Below, piece by piece: positions 44,649 through 53,336 of a DNA stretch of 64,000 nucleotides; positions within the stretch are counted from its first letter, which is position 1, and each line of letters starts with the position of its first letter. The translations under genes were made by a program, and so were the position numbers. The DNA comes from Giesbergeria sp. Lineage in GTDB: Bacteria > Pseudomonadota > Gammaproteobacteria > Burkholderiales > Burkholderiaceae_C. Under the pieces are notes generated by a model. It had not been told where the DNA came from and searched no databases. It saw only the letters and a program-made list of their open reading frames with translations. Location of the stretch: the NCBI RefSeq assembly GCF_028686475.1, contig NZ_JAQUCA010000012.1, positions 18,084 to 82,083 of the forward strand, read 5' to 3'.

Positions 44649-45446
44649 TCAGCTGGATGGGGGCGGTGGGGGCGGCGGCTCCACAGCCGTCAAACGGCGT
44701 GCGGGTTGCCACAGGTAGGCGCGGTCTATCCACAAGGGCGGCAGCGCCAAGGCGAGCAAAATGAGCGCCAAGGGCACCACCGAGACAAACCCCAGATGCT
44801 TAAAACCCAGCGCCCCCACAATGCCACCGACCAAAAACATGCCCAACAACCCCGCAAACAGACGCAAGCGCTGGAGGTTGGCGCGCACCTGCTGCTCGGG
44901 GCGGCGTGGGCTGCGGTTCCAATAGAGCATTTTGCCCAGCTCAATGCCCAAATCGGTGATGATGCCCGTCATGTGCGTAGTGCGAATTTGCGAAGACGAC
45001 ATTTTGGTGACGGTGGCATTTTGCAGCCCCATGATAAAGGACAGCAACAACACCGTGACCGGCACCGCAAATGGGGTGTGCCAATCCAAGGTGATGCTGC
45101 CCACCAGCCCAAACAGCAGCATTAGCAGCGCCTCTATCAGCAAGGGCAGGGCATAAGCGCTGTGCAAGCGGTGGCGCAACGACCAATTCACCAAAATAGC
45201 CGTCAGGGCGGCCCCGCCAACAAACGACAGCAAGGCCCCCAAGGCACTCAGCACCAGCAGCATATTGCCCAGCACCAAATTGTCGGCCAGCAAAGAGACA
45301 AAGCCCGTCATGTGCGAGGTGTAGAGCCGCAACACCAAAAACCCCCCTGCATTGATAGCGCCCGCATTAAAGGCCAGCAACAAACCCAAACGGCGGTTGC
45401 TGATGTCGGTGCGGTGCTGCCCCGTTAGGTGGCGAAAGCGGCGCAT
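44649..45446 (-). CDS. DUF1275 (YoaK-like) integral membrane protein
   Basis: The protein of about 265 residues has six to seven membrane helices and the DUF1275 features NAGAINAGGFLVL, TSHMTGFVSLLADNL, GLQNATVTKMSSSQIRTTHMTGIITDLGIELG and a proline-rich C-terminal tail. The function of the family is unknown. The ATG at 45446 is chosen; a TTG five codons upstream is an alternative. It lies just downstream of trpB on the same strand. Confidence 0.88.
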   Translation of the reverse strand: MRRFRHLTGQHRTDISNRRLGLLLAFNAGAINAGGFLVLRLYTSHMTGFVSLLADNLVLGNMLLVLSALGALLSFVGGAALTAILVNWSLRHRLHSAYALPLLIEALLMLLFGLVGSITLDWHTPFAVPVTVLLLSFIMGLQNATVTKMSSSQIRTTHMTGIITDLGIELGKMLYWNRSPRRPEQQVRANLQRLRLFAGLLGMFLVGGIVGALGFKHLGFVSVVPLALILLALALPPLWIDRAYLWQPARRLTAVEPPPPPPPSS

Positions 45447-45475
45447 AACAAGCAGAGGCAAGGCATAGGGCAGAA

Positions 45476-46678
45476 TTAAAGCCCCAAATGCTGCGCTACA
45501 AAATCGGCATCCTTATCGCCACGGCCCGACAGGTTGACCAAAATGGTTTGCTCGGGCGACATGGTTTTGGCGACTTTCATGGCATAGGCCACCGCATGGG
45601 CGCTTTCTAATGCCGGAATGATGCCCTCGGTGCGCGACAGCGTCATGAAGGCATCCAGGCATTCGTCGTCGGTGACGGATTCGTACTGCACCCGGCCAAT
45701 GTCTTTCAGGTAGCAATGCTGTGGCCCCACGCCGGGGTAATCCAAACCCGAGGCAATCGAATACACCGGCAGCGGCTCGCCTTGCGCGTCTTGCAAGGTG
45801 TAGCAGGCAAAGCCGTGCAGCGCACCCTTGGTGCCGCGCGCCATCGTGGCGGCGTGGTCGGGTGTATCCAAACCCTTGCCCGCAGGCTCTACGCCCACCA
45901 GTTGCACTGCCGCATCGGGCAAAAATTCGGTAAAAATGCCGATGGCGTTAGAGCCACCACCGACGCAGGCCACCACCATATCGGGCAGGCGGCCATGTTG
46001 GGTCAGGCATTGGGCGCGCGCTTCGCGTCCGACAATGCTTTGAAAATCGCGCACCATCTTCGGGAACGGATGTGGCCCCACCACCGAGCCAATCGCGTAA
46101 ATAAAGTTGACCGGGTCTTTCAGGTACTCTTCAAACGCGCTATCGACGGCATCTTTGAGCGTGCGCGTGCCGCGTGTTACCGGCACCAGCTTGCAGCCCA
46201 AAATTTTCATTTTGACGACGTTGGGATGCTCTTTGGCGATGTCCACTTCGCCCATGTGAATTTCGCAATCAATGCCCACCAAGGCACAGGCCGAAGCCAA
46301 CGCCACGCCATGCTGACCGGCACCGGTTTCGGCCAGCACCTTGGTTTTGCCCATGTGCTTGGCCAACAGGGCTTCGCCCAAACAATGGTTGATTTTGTGC
46401 GCGCCGGTGTGGTTCAGGTCTTCGCGCTTGAGCACAATGCGCGCGCCGCCTTGGCGCTGTGACAGCCGCTTGGCATAAAAAATCGGGCTGGGGCGGCCCA
46501 CATAGTGGGCATACAGCTCGGCCAATTCCTCTTGAAAGGCTTTGGTTTGGCGCACTTGCTCGTAAGCGCTGTTGATGTCGTCCATCACCGCCTTGAGCTG
46601 TGGCGGAATCAACTGGCCGCCATACTCGCCAAAGTAGCCTTGGTTGTCGGGCATGTCTAAAAATGGTTGCTGTTCCAT
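45476..46678 (-). CDS. trpB: Tryptophan synthase beta subunit
   Basis: TrpB condenses indole with serine to tryptophan using pyridoxal phosphate. The 400-residue protein has [15 protein letters not shown], the Schiff-base lysine Lys95 in [21 protein letters not shown], the phosphate-binding GGGSNAIG and HSAxxYPG-like [12 protein letters not shown], and SESAH-like [13 protein letters not shown] precedes the ATG. No trpA or trpF is adjacent, unlike the usual trpFBA order, so this may be a second or stand-alone TrpB. trpC lies about 2 kb away on the same strand. Confidence 0.92.
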   Translation of the reverse strand: MEQQPFLDMPDNQGYFGEYGGQLIPPQLKAVMDDINSAYEQVRQTKAFQEELAELYAHYVGRPSPIFYAKRLSQRQGGARIVLKREDLNHTGAHKINHCLGEALLAKHMGKTKVLAETGAGQHGVALASACALVGIDCEIHMGEVDIAKEHPNVVKMKILGCKLVPVTRGTRTLKDAVDSAFEEYLKDPVNFIYAIGSVVGPHPFPKMVRDFQSIVGREARAQCLTQHGRLPDMVVACVGGGSNAIGIFTEFLPDAAVQLVGVEPAGKGLDTPDHAATMARGTKGALHGFACYTLQDAQGEPLPVYSIASGLDYPGVGPQHCYLKDIGRVQYESVTDDECLDAFMTLSRTEGIIPALESAHAVAYAMKVAKTMSPEQTILVNLSGRGDKDADFVAQHLGL

Positions 46679-46720
46679 GCGGGTCTCCGTGCGTAGGTGA
46701 AAAAATGCAGGGATGGATTG

Positions 46721-47455
46721 TTACACCGGTTTTTTGGTGTTTGGGGCCTGCTGCGCCAGCTTAAAAGCCCGTGCCTGCCCAAAATGGCCGCAACCGATAA
46801 ACGGCAGCGGTGGGCGCAAGGCCGATAGCGGCGAGGGATGGTTGGCCACCAGCACCAAATGGCCCCGGTCGGTCGGAATCAAGGCCCGTTTGGATTGGGC
46901 GTGCGAACCCCACAACATAAACACCACGGCGCGCGGCCCTTGGGCGACTTGGGTGATGATGGCATCGGTGAAGCCCTCCCAGCCTTTGCCCGCGTGGCTG
47001 GCGGCTTGCCCTTCTTCTACCGTCAGGCAGGTATTGAGCAGCAACACGCCATTTTTGGCCCAGTTGACCAAGCTGCCGCCCGGCTCTGGAAACGCGGGCC
47101 AAGGCGTGCCTACATCGCGCTGCAATTCTTTGAAAATATTGCGTAACGAGGGCGGCAAACCGACACCGGGGGCGACGGAGAATGCTAGTCCCTCGGCCTG
47201 TCCACGTCCGTGGTAGGGGTCTTGCCCCAAAATCACCACGCGCACCGCTTCGGGTGGTGTCAGTTCTAGCGCCCGCAAGGGTTGCGGCGGAAAAATGCTG
47301 GCCCCAGCTTGCAAGCGTGCTTGCAAAAAAGCCAAGAGTTGTTGGCCGCTGGTGCTGGCAAAAAAATCATCCACCAGCGCTTGCCAACCGGGCGCTATCG
47401 GCCAATCGGTTGGGGTAGCGCTGCCCAGCTGGGTCAATGCAGCTTGTTGTTGCAT
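46721..47455 (-). CDS. ung: Uracil-DNA glycosylase (family 1)
   Basis: Ung removes uracil from DNA. The 244-residue protein has the water-activating motif GQDPYHGRGQAEGLAFSV (catalytic Asp79), LLLNTCLTVEEGQAASHAGKGWE, VVFMLWGSHAQSK and the HPSPLSA loop (LVANHPSPLSA). Its length is normal for the family. It lies between the haem-domain gene and trpB, all on one strand. Confidence 0.96.
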   Translation of the reverse strand: MQQQAALTQLGSATPTDWPIAPGWQALVDDFFASTSGQQLLAFLQARLQAGASIFPPQPLRALELTPPEAVRVVILGQDPYHGRGQAEGLAFSVAPGVGLPPSLRNIFKELQRDVGTPWPAFPEPGGSLVNWAKNGVLLLNTCLTVEEGQAASHAGKGWEGFTDAIITQVAQGPRAVVFMLWGSHAQSKRALIPTDRGHLVLVANHPSPLSALRPPLPFIGCGHFGQARAFKLAQQAPNTKKPV

Positions 47456-47467
47456 AGCTGGCAGGCT

Positions 47468-48043
47468 TTAGAGCGCGCGCTTGAGCGTAATAGCGCCACG
47501 GATTTGGCCGGGTGCATAGCCGGTGGCCTTATCGTGTGGATACAAGGCGTGCAACTTGGCCTTAAAACTGGGGCTAAAGTTGTCTGGACTGCCGTGGCAG
47601 CTCAGGCACAAAGTTTGTGTAGGCAAAGCCTTGATATAGCGGTACGTTGGCACCGTGCCTTCGGTGATGAGTTCGCCCTTCTCCAGCGTGGACGGGGCTT
47701 GCCCGGCGGCTTGGCGCTGCTCAAATTCTTCTAGTGCTGCCTTTTCCCACGCATCGGGGGTGGCGTTGGGGTTGCGGTTCTTCAGGCTGACGCGGCGAAT
47801 GTTCCAGCCGGTTTTTTCTGAAGCCGCCTTGGCCATCTGCGGGGCTTTCTCTCGGCAGACGGCCATCGCCTCTTCTGGCCCGCCCTTGGTGATTTCCTCT
47901 TGCAGCACCGCCAGCAGTTTGGGCGGTATCTCGCTGGCGATGCTGCGCGCTTGCGTGAGCAACTCGGGGTCTTGCTGCGCTGCTACGGGCAGCGCGGTGG
48001 CAGCAGCGGCCAGTACCGATAAACAAACAACCATCTTTTGCAT
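47468..48043 (-). CDS. Exported Tll0287-like (DUF3365) haem-domain protein
   Basis: This 191-residue protein has a signal peptide (MQKMVVCLSVLAAAATALPVAAQ) and the Tll0287-like fold often found as a periplasmic sensor module. A single c-type haem motif CLSCH sits in the second half (LPTQTLCLSCHGSPDNF), with NIRRVSLKNRNPNATPDAWE and ATGYAPGQIRGAITL as family landmarks. It is probably a periplasmic monohaem protein. The start is preceded by GGAGA. It lies 12 bases upstream of ung on the same strand. Confidence 0.85.
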   Translation of the reverse strand: MQKMVVCLSVLAAAATALPVAAQQDPELLTQARSIASEIPPKLLAVLQEEITKGGPEEAMAVCREKAPQMAKAASEKTGWNIRRVSLKNRNPNATPDAWEKAALEEFEQRQAAGQAPSTLEKGELITEGTVPTYRYIKALPTQTLCLSCHGSPDNFSPSFKAKLHALYPHDKATGYAPGQIRGAITLKRAL

Positions 48044-48065
48044 GGGGAGAGTCTCCTAACGGGGT

Positions 48066-48866
48066 TTAGGCAAACAGTTTGGCCAGTTCCAGCCCTGGTT
48101 CGGGGGCGCGCATAAAGGCTTCGCCGACCAAAAAGCTGTGTATACCCGCATCGCGCATGGTTTTGACATCTGCTGGGGTCAAAATGCCCGATTCGGTGAC
48201 CAACAAACGGTCTTGCGGCACATAGCGTTGCAAATCGAGCGTGGTTTGTAAGCTGACCTCAAAAGTACGTAGATTGCGGTTGTTAATGCCCAGCAGCGGG
48301 GTTTTGAGTTTGAGTGCCCGCTCTAACTCGGCAGCATCATGCACCTCGACCAACACGGCCATATCCAAGCTGCGTGCAATGGCCTCAAAGTCTTGCATTT
48401 GGGCATCGTCCAAGCAGGCGGCAATCAACAAGATGGCATCGGCCCCCATAGCGCGGGCTTCATAGACTTGGTAGGCATCGACCAAGAAGTCTTTGCGCAA
48501 CACTGGCAGTTGGCAACTGGCACGCGCCTGCTTGAGCGCATCGACACTGCCCTGAAAGAACGAGCGGTCGGTCAGTACCGACAAGCAAGCAGCGCTAATT
48601 TTGCCGTCGCCCTCGGCGTAGCTTTGGGCAATATCCGCCGGAATGAAGTCGGCCCGAATCACGCCCTTGCTCGGGCTGGCTTTTTTCACTTCGGCAATCA
48701 CAGCGGCTTGGCCGAGGGAGATTTTGGCGCGCAAAGCAGCGACAAAATCGCGTGTCAGGACGCGGCTTTCGGCATCGGCACGCATGGCCGACAAAGATTT
48801 GCGATTTTTGGCGGCGGCAACTTCTTGGACTTTGACGTCGCAGATGGTTTTGAGAATGTCAGACAT
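48066..48866 (-). CDS. trpC: Indole-3-glycerol phosphate synthase
   Basis: TrpC closes the indole ring in tryptophan biosynthesis. The 266-residue TIM barrel has [38 protein letters not shown] (catalytic Lys), [53 protein letters not shown] and [12 protein letters not shown]. In Burkholderiales trpC normally follows trpE-trpG-trpD. Those genes would lie upstream, but here the next gene on this strand is a small membrane protein, so trpEGD must be elsewhere. Confidence 0.96.
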   Translation of the reverse strand: MSDILKTICDVKVQEVAAAKNRKSLSAMRADAESRVLTRDFVAALRAKISLGQAAVIAEVKKASPSKGVIRADFIPADIAQSYAEGDGKISAACLSVLTDRSFFQGSVDALKQARASCQLPVLRKDFLVDAYQVYEARAMGADAILLIAACLDDAQMQDFEAIARSLDMAVLVEVHDAAELERALKLKTPLLGINNRNLRTFEVSLQTTLDLQRYVPQDRLLVTESGILTPADVKTMRDAGIHSFLVGEAFMRAPEPGLELAKLFA

Positions 48867-48903
48867 GGTGCGTGCTGGGGGCTGGTAAGGGAAAGGGAAG
48901 GGA

Positions 48904-49086
48904 TTAATGCGGCGGGGGCGGCTTTTGGCCGGGCGCTGGGGGCGGCGCGGTGCTGGGTGAGCGCATCACTTTCAGGATGCTACGGTGTATAGCCCAACCC
49001 ACGACTAAAAACAGCAAAGAAATCCCCAGCACAATCCAAGTGCCGGGGTCTTGCCAAATGGGGGCATCCCAAAGGCTGGTGGACAT
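48904..49086 (-). CDS. Small single-helix membrane protein
   Basis: A 60-residue protein with one membrane helix (about 16-35, [18 protein letters not shown]) and a proline-rich tail ([14 protein letters not shown]). No family is recognised. The ATG at 49086 gives a sensible N-terminus; an earlier start in the same frame is possible. It precedes trpC by 37 bases. Confidence 0.5.
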   Translation of the reverse strand: MSTSLWDAPIWQDPGTWIVLGISLLFLVVGWAIHRSILKVMRSPSTAPPPAPGQKPPPPH

Positions 49087-49291
49087 AGCGAGCGTGCCTA
49101 AAAAAATGGAAGCGACCGCATGACGCACTGCACCCGGTGCAGCACCGCGCTCTGAGAAAACGCGCGCTGTTTAAGCGTGCGCTGGAATGCCTGCTGGAGA
49201 GTGATGGACATGGTGCTGCAACGATAAGACAAGAGAAGTGCTGGCGGCCAAACCGTGGCTTGGGTCAAGCTGAGTTTATTCGCTATGGGTC

Positions 49292-49495
49292 ATGCTTGAC
49301 TATGCGCTTGGCGCTTGCGGAAATAGGTCTCCGTTTGGAGAAAATTTGGTGGGTGGCGAGGTGGACGTCATCATTTACTTCGATACCTTGGCTACTGATG
49401 GCGCATGGCCGCGCGGCCTGCGCGCTGAAGTCATGCAATGGGTTGAGGTCAACTTGGCTGATTTATGGAAAGAGTGGCACCTATGGCACACATGA
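49292..49495 (+). CDS. Small hypothetical protein upstream of the DUF2442-HTH gene
   Basis: A 67-residue frame whose C-terminal half (LRAEVMQWVEVNLADLWKEW) looks like a real helical protein. DUF2442 genes are often preceded by a DUF4160-type partner that ends in a similar helix, but the N-terminal hallmark of that family is not seen. Either this is a diverged or truncated partner, or a chance frame. It overlaps the next gene by 13 bases. Confidence 0.35.
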   Translation: MLDYALGACGNRSPFGENLVGGEVDVIIYFDTLATDGAWPRGLRAEVMQWVEVNLADLWKEWHLWHT

Positions 49496-49938
49496 AACGC
49501 GCCCGTCTAGCGGGCATTGAGGTTTTGGCCGAGTTCAAAATGCGTTTGGAATTTGTCAATGGCCAAGCCTACATACTGGACTTTAAGCCCTTGTTGGAGG
49601 AGTCGCCCGGCCTCGCTCGGTTGCACGATTCCAAGGTCTTCGCCACGGCCACACTGATTGACGGCGAAGGCTGGACAGTGGAGTGGCCAGCACTGGACAT
49701 TCAAATTGGTGCTGACACGCTATGGCTAGACGCGCAAGCACAGAATGCTGCGGATGAGAACACACGCATCTTTGCCCAATGGCGCGCTCGCTATGGTTTG
49801 AGTCTGTCGCAAGCTGCCCAAGCACTGGGAATGACATCACGCACCATGAGCGCCTATGGCACGGGTGCGCGGCCTGTGCCACGTTACATCGCACTGGCCT
49901 GCAAGGGCTGGGAGGTGGTGCAGCGCCGGGGGGCTTGA
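49483..49938 (+). CDS. DUF2442 protein with C-terminal helix-turn-helix
   Basis: The 151-residue protein has an N-terminal DUF2442-like domain (MRLEFVNGQAYILDFKPLLEESPGLARLHD ... WPALDIQIGADTLWLDA). It ends with an XRE-type helix-turn-helix (YGLSLSQAAQALGMTSRTMSAYGTGARPVPRYIALA). This two-domain form behaves like an antitoxin or autoregulator in family listings I recall. The ATG at 49483 is one of several closely spaced starts. It is the first gene of the toxin-antitoxin island. Confidence 0.75.
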   Translation: MAHMKRARLAGIEVLAEFKMRLEFVNGQAYILDFKPLLEESPGLARLHDSKVFATATLIDGEGWTVEWPALDIQIGADTLWLDAQAQNAADENTRIFAQWRARYGLSLSQAAQALGMTSRTMSAYGTGARPVPRYIALACKGWEVVQRRGA

Positions 49939-50064
49939 CGGGACTGTCCTTTGATGGGGCATCGTACCCAGTCTTTGGCCTACCCCATTGGTCCTGTTTC
50001 TTGGGATAGTTCCCGATAAGCATTCCTTTTATCGGGGCAAAAAATCGACGAATTTGGCAACATG

Positions 50065-50080
50065 GCTATACTTGTATAGC
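50065..50080. promoter_or_regulatory. Palindromic operator before relBE
   Basis: GCTATAC-TT-GTATAGC is a perfect 7-bp inverted repeat 23 bases before the relB start. It overlaps TATACT/TATAGC sequences that could serve as a -10 box. RelB-type ribbon-helix-helix antitoxins repress through such sites. Confidence 0.6.
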
Positions 50081-50102
50081 GTTTTCAAAATAGGAGCCAA
50101 AA

Positions 50103-50327
50103 ATGTTAGCCATCCGACTACCAGCTGAAGTGGAAAACCGCCTTGAAGCACTGGCACAGGCGACCGGGCGCACCAAAACTTTCTATGCCCGAGAAGCCAT
50201 CCTTGAGCACTTGGACGACCTCGAAGATTTGTATCTTGCAGAGCAACGCCTGATTGACATTCGCGCAGGCAAGACCCAAACCATACCGCTTGAAGAAGTA
50301 ATGAAGCGCTATGGCTTGGAAGGTTGA
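50103..50327 (+). CDS. relB: RelB-type ribbon-helix-helix antitoxin
   Basis: The 74-residue antitoxin has an N-terminal ribbon-helix-helix (MLAIRLPAEVENRLEALAQATGRTKTFYAREAILEHL) and a C-terminal toxin-binding tail (QTIPLEEVMKRYGLEG). AGGAG lies six bases before the ATG. It overlaps the toxin gene by 17 bases. The symbol is by family resemblance. Confidence 0.88.
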   Translation: MLAIRLPAEVENRLEALAQATGRTKTFYAREAILEHLDDLEDLYLAEQRLIDIRAGKTQTIPLEEVMKRYGLEG

Positions 50328-50583
50328 GCTCGACCCTGCCGCCGAGCGTGAGCTAGGCAAGATCGACCCGCAGGCAGCACGGCGTATCCTCGCTTTCTTG
50401 CATGGATGTGTCGCCCAGCTCGACGAGCCGCGTAGCATCGGGGAAGCCCTCAAAGGTTCCCAGCTTGGATCCTTTTGGAAGTACCGCGTTGGGGACTGGC
50501 GAATCATCGCCAGCATCGAGGACGGTGCTTTGCGTATCCTTGTTGTACGCATCGGTAATCGTAAGGAGGTTTATCGCCATTGA
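50311..50583 (+). CDS. relE: RelE/ParE-superfamily toxin
   Basis: The 90-residue protein fits the RelE/StbE family: WKVELDPAAERELGKIDPQAARRI at the start, LKGSQLGSFWKYRVGDWRIIASIE, and the terminal VVRIGNRKEVYRH with the basic residues typical of ribosome-dependent mRNA cleavage. It is coupled to the upstream antitoxin by overlap. Confidence 0.9.
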   Translation: MAWKVELDPAAERELGKIDPQAARRILAFLHGCVAQLDEPRSIGEALKGSQLGSFWKYRVGDWRIIASIEDGALRILVVRIGNRKEVYRH

Positions 50584-50643
50584 TCAGGTCAACAGCCAAG
50601 TGGACGCACCACCGCTTTGACATTTAGGCCAGCGATGCACGCT

Positions 50644-50961
50644 TCAGCAAGACGCAGGCGCACCAGGGTAGTCTAGGTGGTAAGAGGGGTGGTGTTGTTC
50701 GCTCTGCAAGCAGGGCTTACGTGCTGATGCTCGGTTGATGGCTGCACGCGGCATGTCTGTCACGGTGTGGGCCAGCATGGCCCCTACCCAAGCGACACCG
50801 CAAGGCTTGATCGGCTCCCACTGCGTAGGCTCTGGGCCACGCCATTGTTCTAACAGACCTGCACCACCCAGCCCAAAGGTTTGCCCAAACTGGCCGCATG
50901 GTCTAGCAATTGTTGGCATTGCAAGGCGTTGGGCAAAGCAGGGCGTTTTTTGGCATAGCGG
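50644..50961 (-). pseudogene. Decayed partial copy of the adjacent helix-turn-helix gene
   Basis: The block 50788-50856 closely matches 51126-51194 of the intact neighbour, and 50857-50961 closely matches about 51394-51498. The roughly 200 bases between them in the intact gene are missing here, and the whole N-terminal half is absent. The remaining 3' part (…CGVAWVGAMLAHTVTDMPRAA…) has diverged. This is a truncated, internally deleted tandem paralogue. It ends at a copy of the CTGACCCC repeat. Confidence 0.75.
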
Positions 50962-50988
50962 AAAAATGGGGGTCAGACGCTCATTTTT
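50962..50988. repeat. CTGACCCC-type dispersed repeat, copy 1
   Basis: AAAAATGGGGGTCAGAC (50962-50978), reversed relative to copies 2-4, is followed by CATTTTT to give a small inverted repeat. It sits exactly at the junction between the decayed copy and the stop of the intact helix-turn-helix gene. Confidence 0.6.
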
Positions 50989-52055
50989 CATTCCAACGCT
51001 GCCTTTTGCGCCTTGGCCGCAGCGCGCACCGCCCGCCGCGACACCTTGGCCACCGCGCAAGCCATGTCCAGTGCGGTAAAACCTACCGGCTCGCCGCGCA
51101 AAGCTCTGGCAATGATGTTGTCGGCCCAAGCGACACCGCAAGGTTGAATTGGCTCCCACTGCGTAGGCTCGGGGCCGCGCCATTGTTCTAACAGGCCAAA
51201 CAAGCGCGCTTTGGCTTGGGCGCTTTCTTCGGCGCTCACGGGTGGATAGACCGGCGCAGGTGGTTGATAAGGCGGCGTAGCTGGTGCTTGACTGCTGCTG
51301 GCAGCCAGCGTGGCCACCACCGGCAAACGTGGTGGCGGGCGTTGGTTATTGAGCCATGCCGGGTCAAACCCAGCCCAATCATTAAGCGCCATCACCTGCA
51401 CTACCCAGCCCAAGGGTTTGCCCAAACTCGCTGCATGGTCTAGCAATTGTTGGCATTGCAAGGCGTTGGGCAAAGCAGGGCGCTTTTTGGCATGGCGCAC
51501 CTGTTGCCAAGCCTCTAGTGCGCTTTGGTCTTCGGGGTTTTGCAGAGCGGCTAAAAATAAAGAAGACGATGAGGAAGATGACAACACTGCTGGTTGCACC
51601 ACAGGCGCAGGTTCAGGCACAGGCGCTGACGCTTCCGTTATCTTTGTCGGTTCAAATGCGTTCAATCCGTTCTGGGTGGCGATTTCTGCACTGCTGGCGG
51701 AAAAATCACCGCCTTTCGGTGCTGAAAACACCACCTCAGTGGATAAATTTTCTGCCAGCGTCGGGGCCAAAGCCTCCTCATTCACGCGGTACACATGCGT
51801 GCTGATGCCCGGCATTTTGCCCACCTGCAACACGCCCATTTTTTCCAGCTGGGCAATATGGCTTTGCACCGTGCGTTTGTGCAGTCCACACAAACGCGCC
51901 ACCCGCCCCACCGACGGGAAGGCCATGCCGCGCGCATCGTTGTAGTGGTGCAAGATACAAAGCAGCACCAATTTGGCCCCGCTGGGTAAGGAACACTGCC
52001 AAGCGGCACGGCCCATCCGCAAACTGGCGCGGGTAATAGAAAACATCTCGGACAT
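50988..52055 (-). CDS. Helix-turn-helix protein, replication-initiator or plasmid/phage-type
   Basis: The 355-residue protein begins MSEMFSITRASLRMG and has a winged-helix segment of the HTH_36 type (GAKLVLLCILHHYNDARGMAFPSVGRVARLCGLHKRTVQSHIAQLEKMGVL). Similar domains open many plasmid and island replication or regulatory proteins. The middle is Ser/Pro-rich and of low complexity, and the C-terminal part has no recognised domain. GGAGAGG lies nine bases before the ATG at 52055; further in-frame codons upstream are unlikely to be used. A truncated paralogue follows directly downstream. Confidence 0.7.
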   Translation of the reverse strand: MSEMFSITRASLRMGRAAWQCSLPSGAKLVLLCILHHYNDARGMAFPSVGRVARLCGLHKRTVQSHIAQLEKMGVLQVGKMPGISTHVYRVNEEALAPTLAENLSTEVVFSAPKGGDFSASSAEIATQNGLNAFEPTKITEASAPVPEPAPVVQPAVLSSSSSSSLFLAALQNPEDQSALEAWQQVRHAKKRPALPNALQCQQLLDHAASLGKPLGWVVQVMALNDWAGFDPAWLNNQRPPPRLPVVATLAASSSQAPATPPYQPPAPVYPPVSAEESAQAKARLFGLLEQWRGPEPTQWEPIQPCGVAWADNIIARALRGEPVGFTALDMACAVAKVSRRAVRAAAKAQKAALE

Positions 52056-52174
52056 GGCAAAACCTCTCCGCACAGAGAAAACACAACCCACAGGCGCGCA
52101 GACGCTGGCCGCCTTAGGCAGCAAAAAACAGCAAAACGCCAGAAAAGAAGAAAAAAACGCGGGTACGCGGCGAC

Positions 52175-52417
52175 TTAATGCGCGCGCTGCGTCATGGCGG
52201 CAAACAGCAAATCGGTGCTGCCATCGGCGGCAAAACCGGCCAACAACTGCAAACATGGGCGGTTGCGCCACAGCAAAGCGCGTTGGCGTTGTTGGCACCA
52301 AGTGCCATTGCGGCTGTGTGCTGGCTCGGCCAGCAAAATTTCTAATTGCTGCAAAGTGCGTTGCAACACCTGCGCGCTGGGCGGCGCGGTGCTAGTGCGG
52401 GAGAAGGTGTCAGCCAT
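52175..52417 (-). CDS. Small hypothetical protein
   Basis: This is an 80-residue product (MADTFSRTSTAPPSAQVLQRTLQQLEILLAE...) with no recognised domain. A GGAG five bases before the ATG and a good promoter at 52438-52466 argue that it is expressed. It is followed by the helix-turn-helix gene on the same strand, probably in the same transcript. Confidence 0.5.
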   Translation of the reverse strand: MADTFSRTSTAPPSAQVLQRTLQQLEILLAEPAHSRNGTWCQQRQRALLWRNRPCLQLLAGFAADGSTDLLFAAMTQRAH

Positions 52418-52437
52418 GATGGCTCCAAGTGGACAAG

Positions 52438-52466
52438 TGATAAACCCGTCACCCTTCCCCTGTCAA
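52438..52466 (-). promoter_or_regulatory. Sigma-70-type promoter for the small gene and helix-turn-helix gene
   Basis: On the minus strand TTGACA (52466-52461) is separated by 17 bases from TTATCA (52443-52438). It lies 21 bases before the start of the 80-residue gene. Confidence 0.6.
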
Positions 52467-52581
52467 AAGGTTGGGTGGCAGACCATGCGGGGTTGACAGA
52501 CCGGCACTTGGACCCGGCACGCCTTTGCGGGCGTCCCCACACAGCCCACCAAAAACGGGCCATGCGCGCAGTGCATGAAAC

Positions 52582-52615
52582 AAAAAGCCGCTGCCCTCAC
52601 AAAGGGGACGCGGCT
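52582..52615 (-). terminator. Terminator-like hairpin on the minus strand
   Basis: AGCCGC with GCCCT (52586-52597) pairs imperfectly with AGGGGACGCGGCT (52603-52615). On the minus strand the stem is followed by TTTTTGTTT. No gene that it would end is recognised upstream on that strand. Confidence 0.4.
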
Positions 52616-52754
52616 ACTGCGCCAAGTGAAACCGGGCTGTCAAACCCGTGCCGCGCTTGGTACGCGCAGCAAGCCAGAGTCTAACGGCGAATGGGCCTGC
52701 TGTGCAAGCAAAAACCGAGGCCCCAAGCCGGAAAAATCGGAATCAGAATAAATT

Positions 52755-52771
52755 GGAATCTGACCCCCATT
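52755..52771. repeat. CTGACCCC-type dispersed repeat, copy 2
   Basis: GGAATCTGACCCCCATT shares GGAATCTGACCCC with copy 3, 90 bases away. Confidence 0.6.
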
Positions 52772-52846
52772 ATTTACGTATAATCAAACGCATAAAATTT
52801 GAGTTTAATGGGCGGTTTGCCTTAACAGCCTGAAGCTTAAATGGAT

Positions 52847-52870
52847 GGGAATCTGACCCCGATTTTTTTC
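52847..52870. repeat. CTGACCCC-type dispersed repeat, copy 3
   Basis: This copy contains GGGAATCTGACCCCGATTT and runs on into a T-rich tract, 17 bases before the vapB-like start. Confidence 0.6.
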
Positions 52871-52886
52871 CTGGAAAAGTTCAAAC

Positions 52887-53093
52887 ATGCCAACCACCGT
52901 TACCATTGATGATGCTTTGTTTGCCAAAGCGCTGGGCTTGGCACCTCCGGGTATAGAAAAATCTGAATTGATGCGCGAGTGCATCAAGGCGTTTATCCAG
53001 CAACAGGCGGCTAAACGCTTGACCGCTTTGGGTGGACAGCTGCCCGAGATAGACTTGGCACCGCGCCAGCGTCAGGCACCCGCACCATACTAA
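52887..53093 (+). CDS. VapB-type antitoxin without a VapC partner
   Basis: The 68-residue protein has the VapB N-terminal strand and helices (TVTIDDALFAKALGLAPPGIEKSELMRECIKAFIQQQAAKRLTAL) and a C-terminal tail that would wrap a PIN toxin (LGGQLPEIDLAPRQRQ). GGAAAAG precedes the ATG. The next gene encodes another antitoxin-like protein rather than VapC, so this one is an orphan. Confidence 0.8.
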   Translation: MPTTVTIDDALFAKALGLAPPGIEKSELMRECIKAFIQQQAAKRLTALGGQLPEIDLAPRQRQAPAPY

Positions 53094-53138
53094 GCGAAGG
53101 TTTGCGCCGTGATGAGGCGCGTAATAAGGAATCAAGCA

Positions 53139-53336
53139 ATGCCAAACGTCATTCAAGCCCAGATACCTGAACGCCTGTGGCAACAGGCACAAAACCTAGT
53201 GGCCCAAGGTTGGGCCAGCAACATGCAAGAGTTGGTGAACGAATCGCTGCGGCGCTATTTGGAGTCACACGAAGACGTATTGGCCGAGCAGTTCATTCTG
53301 GAAGACGTGCGCTGGGGCCTGCATGGCAAAGACTGA
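53139..53336 (+). CDS. Antitoxin of a PIN-domain (DUF3368) pair
   Basis: A 65-residue protein with an N-terminal strand-helix-helix unit (NVIQAQIPERLWQQAQNLVAQGWASNMQELVNESLRRYLESH) and an acidic C-terminal tail (EQFILEDVRWGLHGKD). It overlaps the following PIN gene by 14 bases, the usual arrangement of these modules. The ATG at 53139 has AAGGA upstream; an earlier ATG adds ten basic residues. Confidence 0.75.
   Translation: MPNVIQAQIPERLWQQAQNLVAQGWASNMQELVNESLRRYLESHEDVLAEQFILEDVRWGLHGKD

Larger units (their letters stand above)
52467..52886. other. Accessory stretch without a supported gene
   Basis: This 420-base stretch contains two CTGACCCC repeats and one hairpin but no frame with a credible start, length and product. 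Its second half (from about 52735) is AT-richer than its surroundings. Confidence 0.5.

Noticed and set aside
49137..49520. A 127-codon plus-strand frame
   Set aside because: It conflicts in frame with the better-supported DUF2442-HTH gene and its product (Trp/Arg/Ser-rich) does not look coding.
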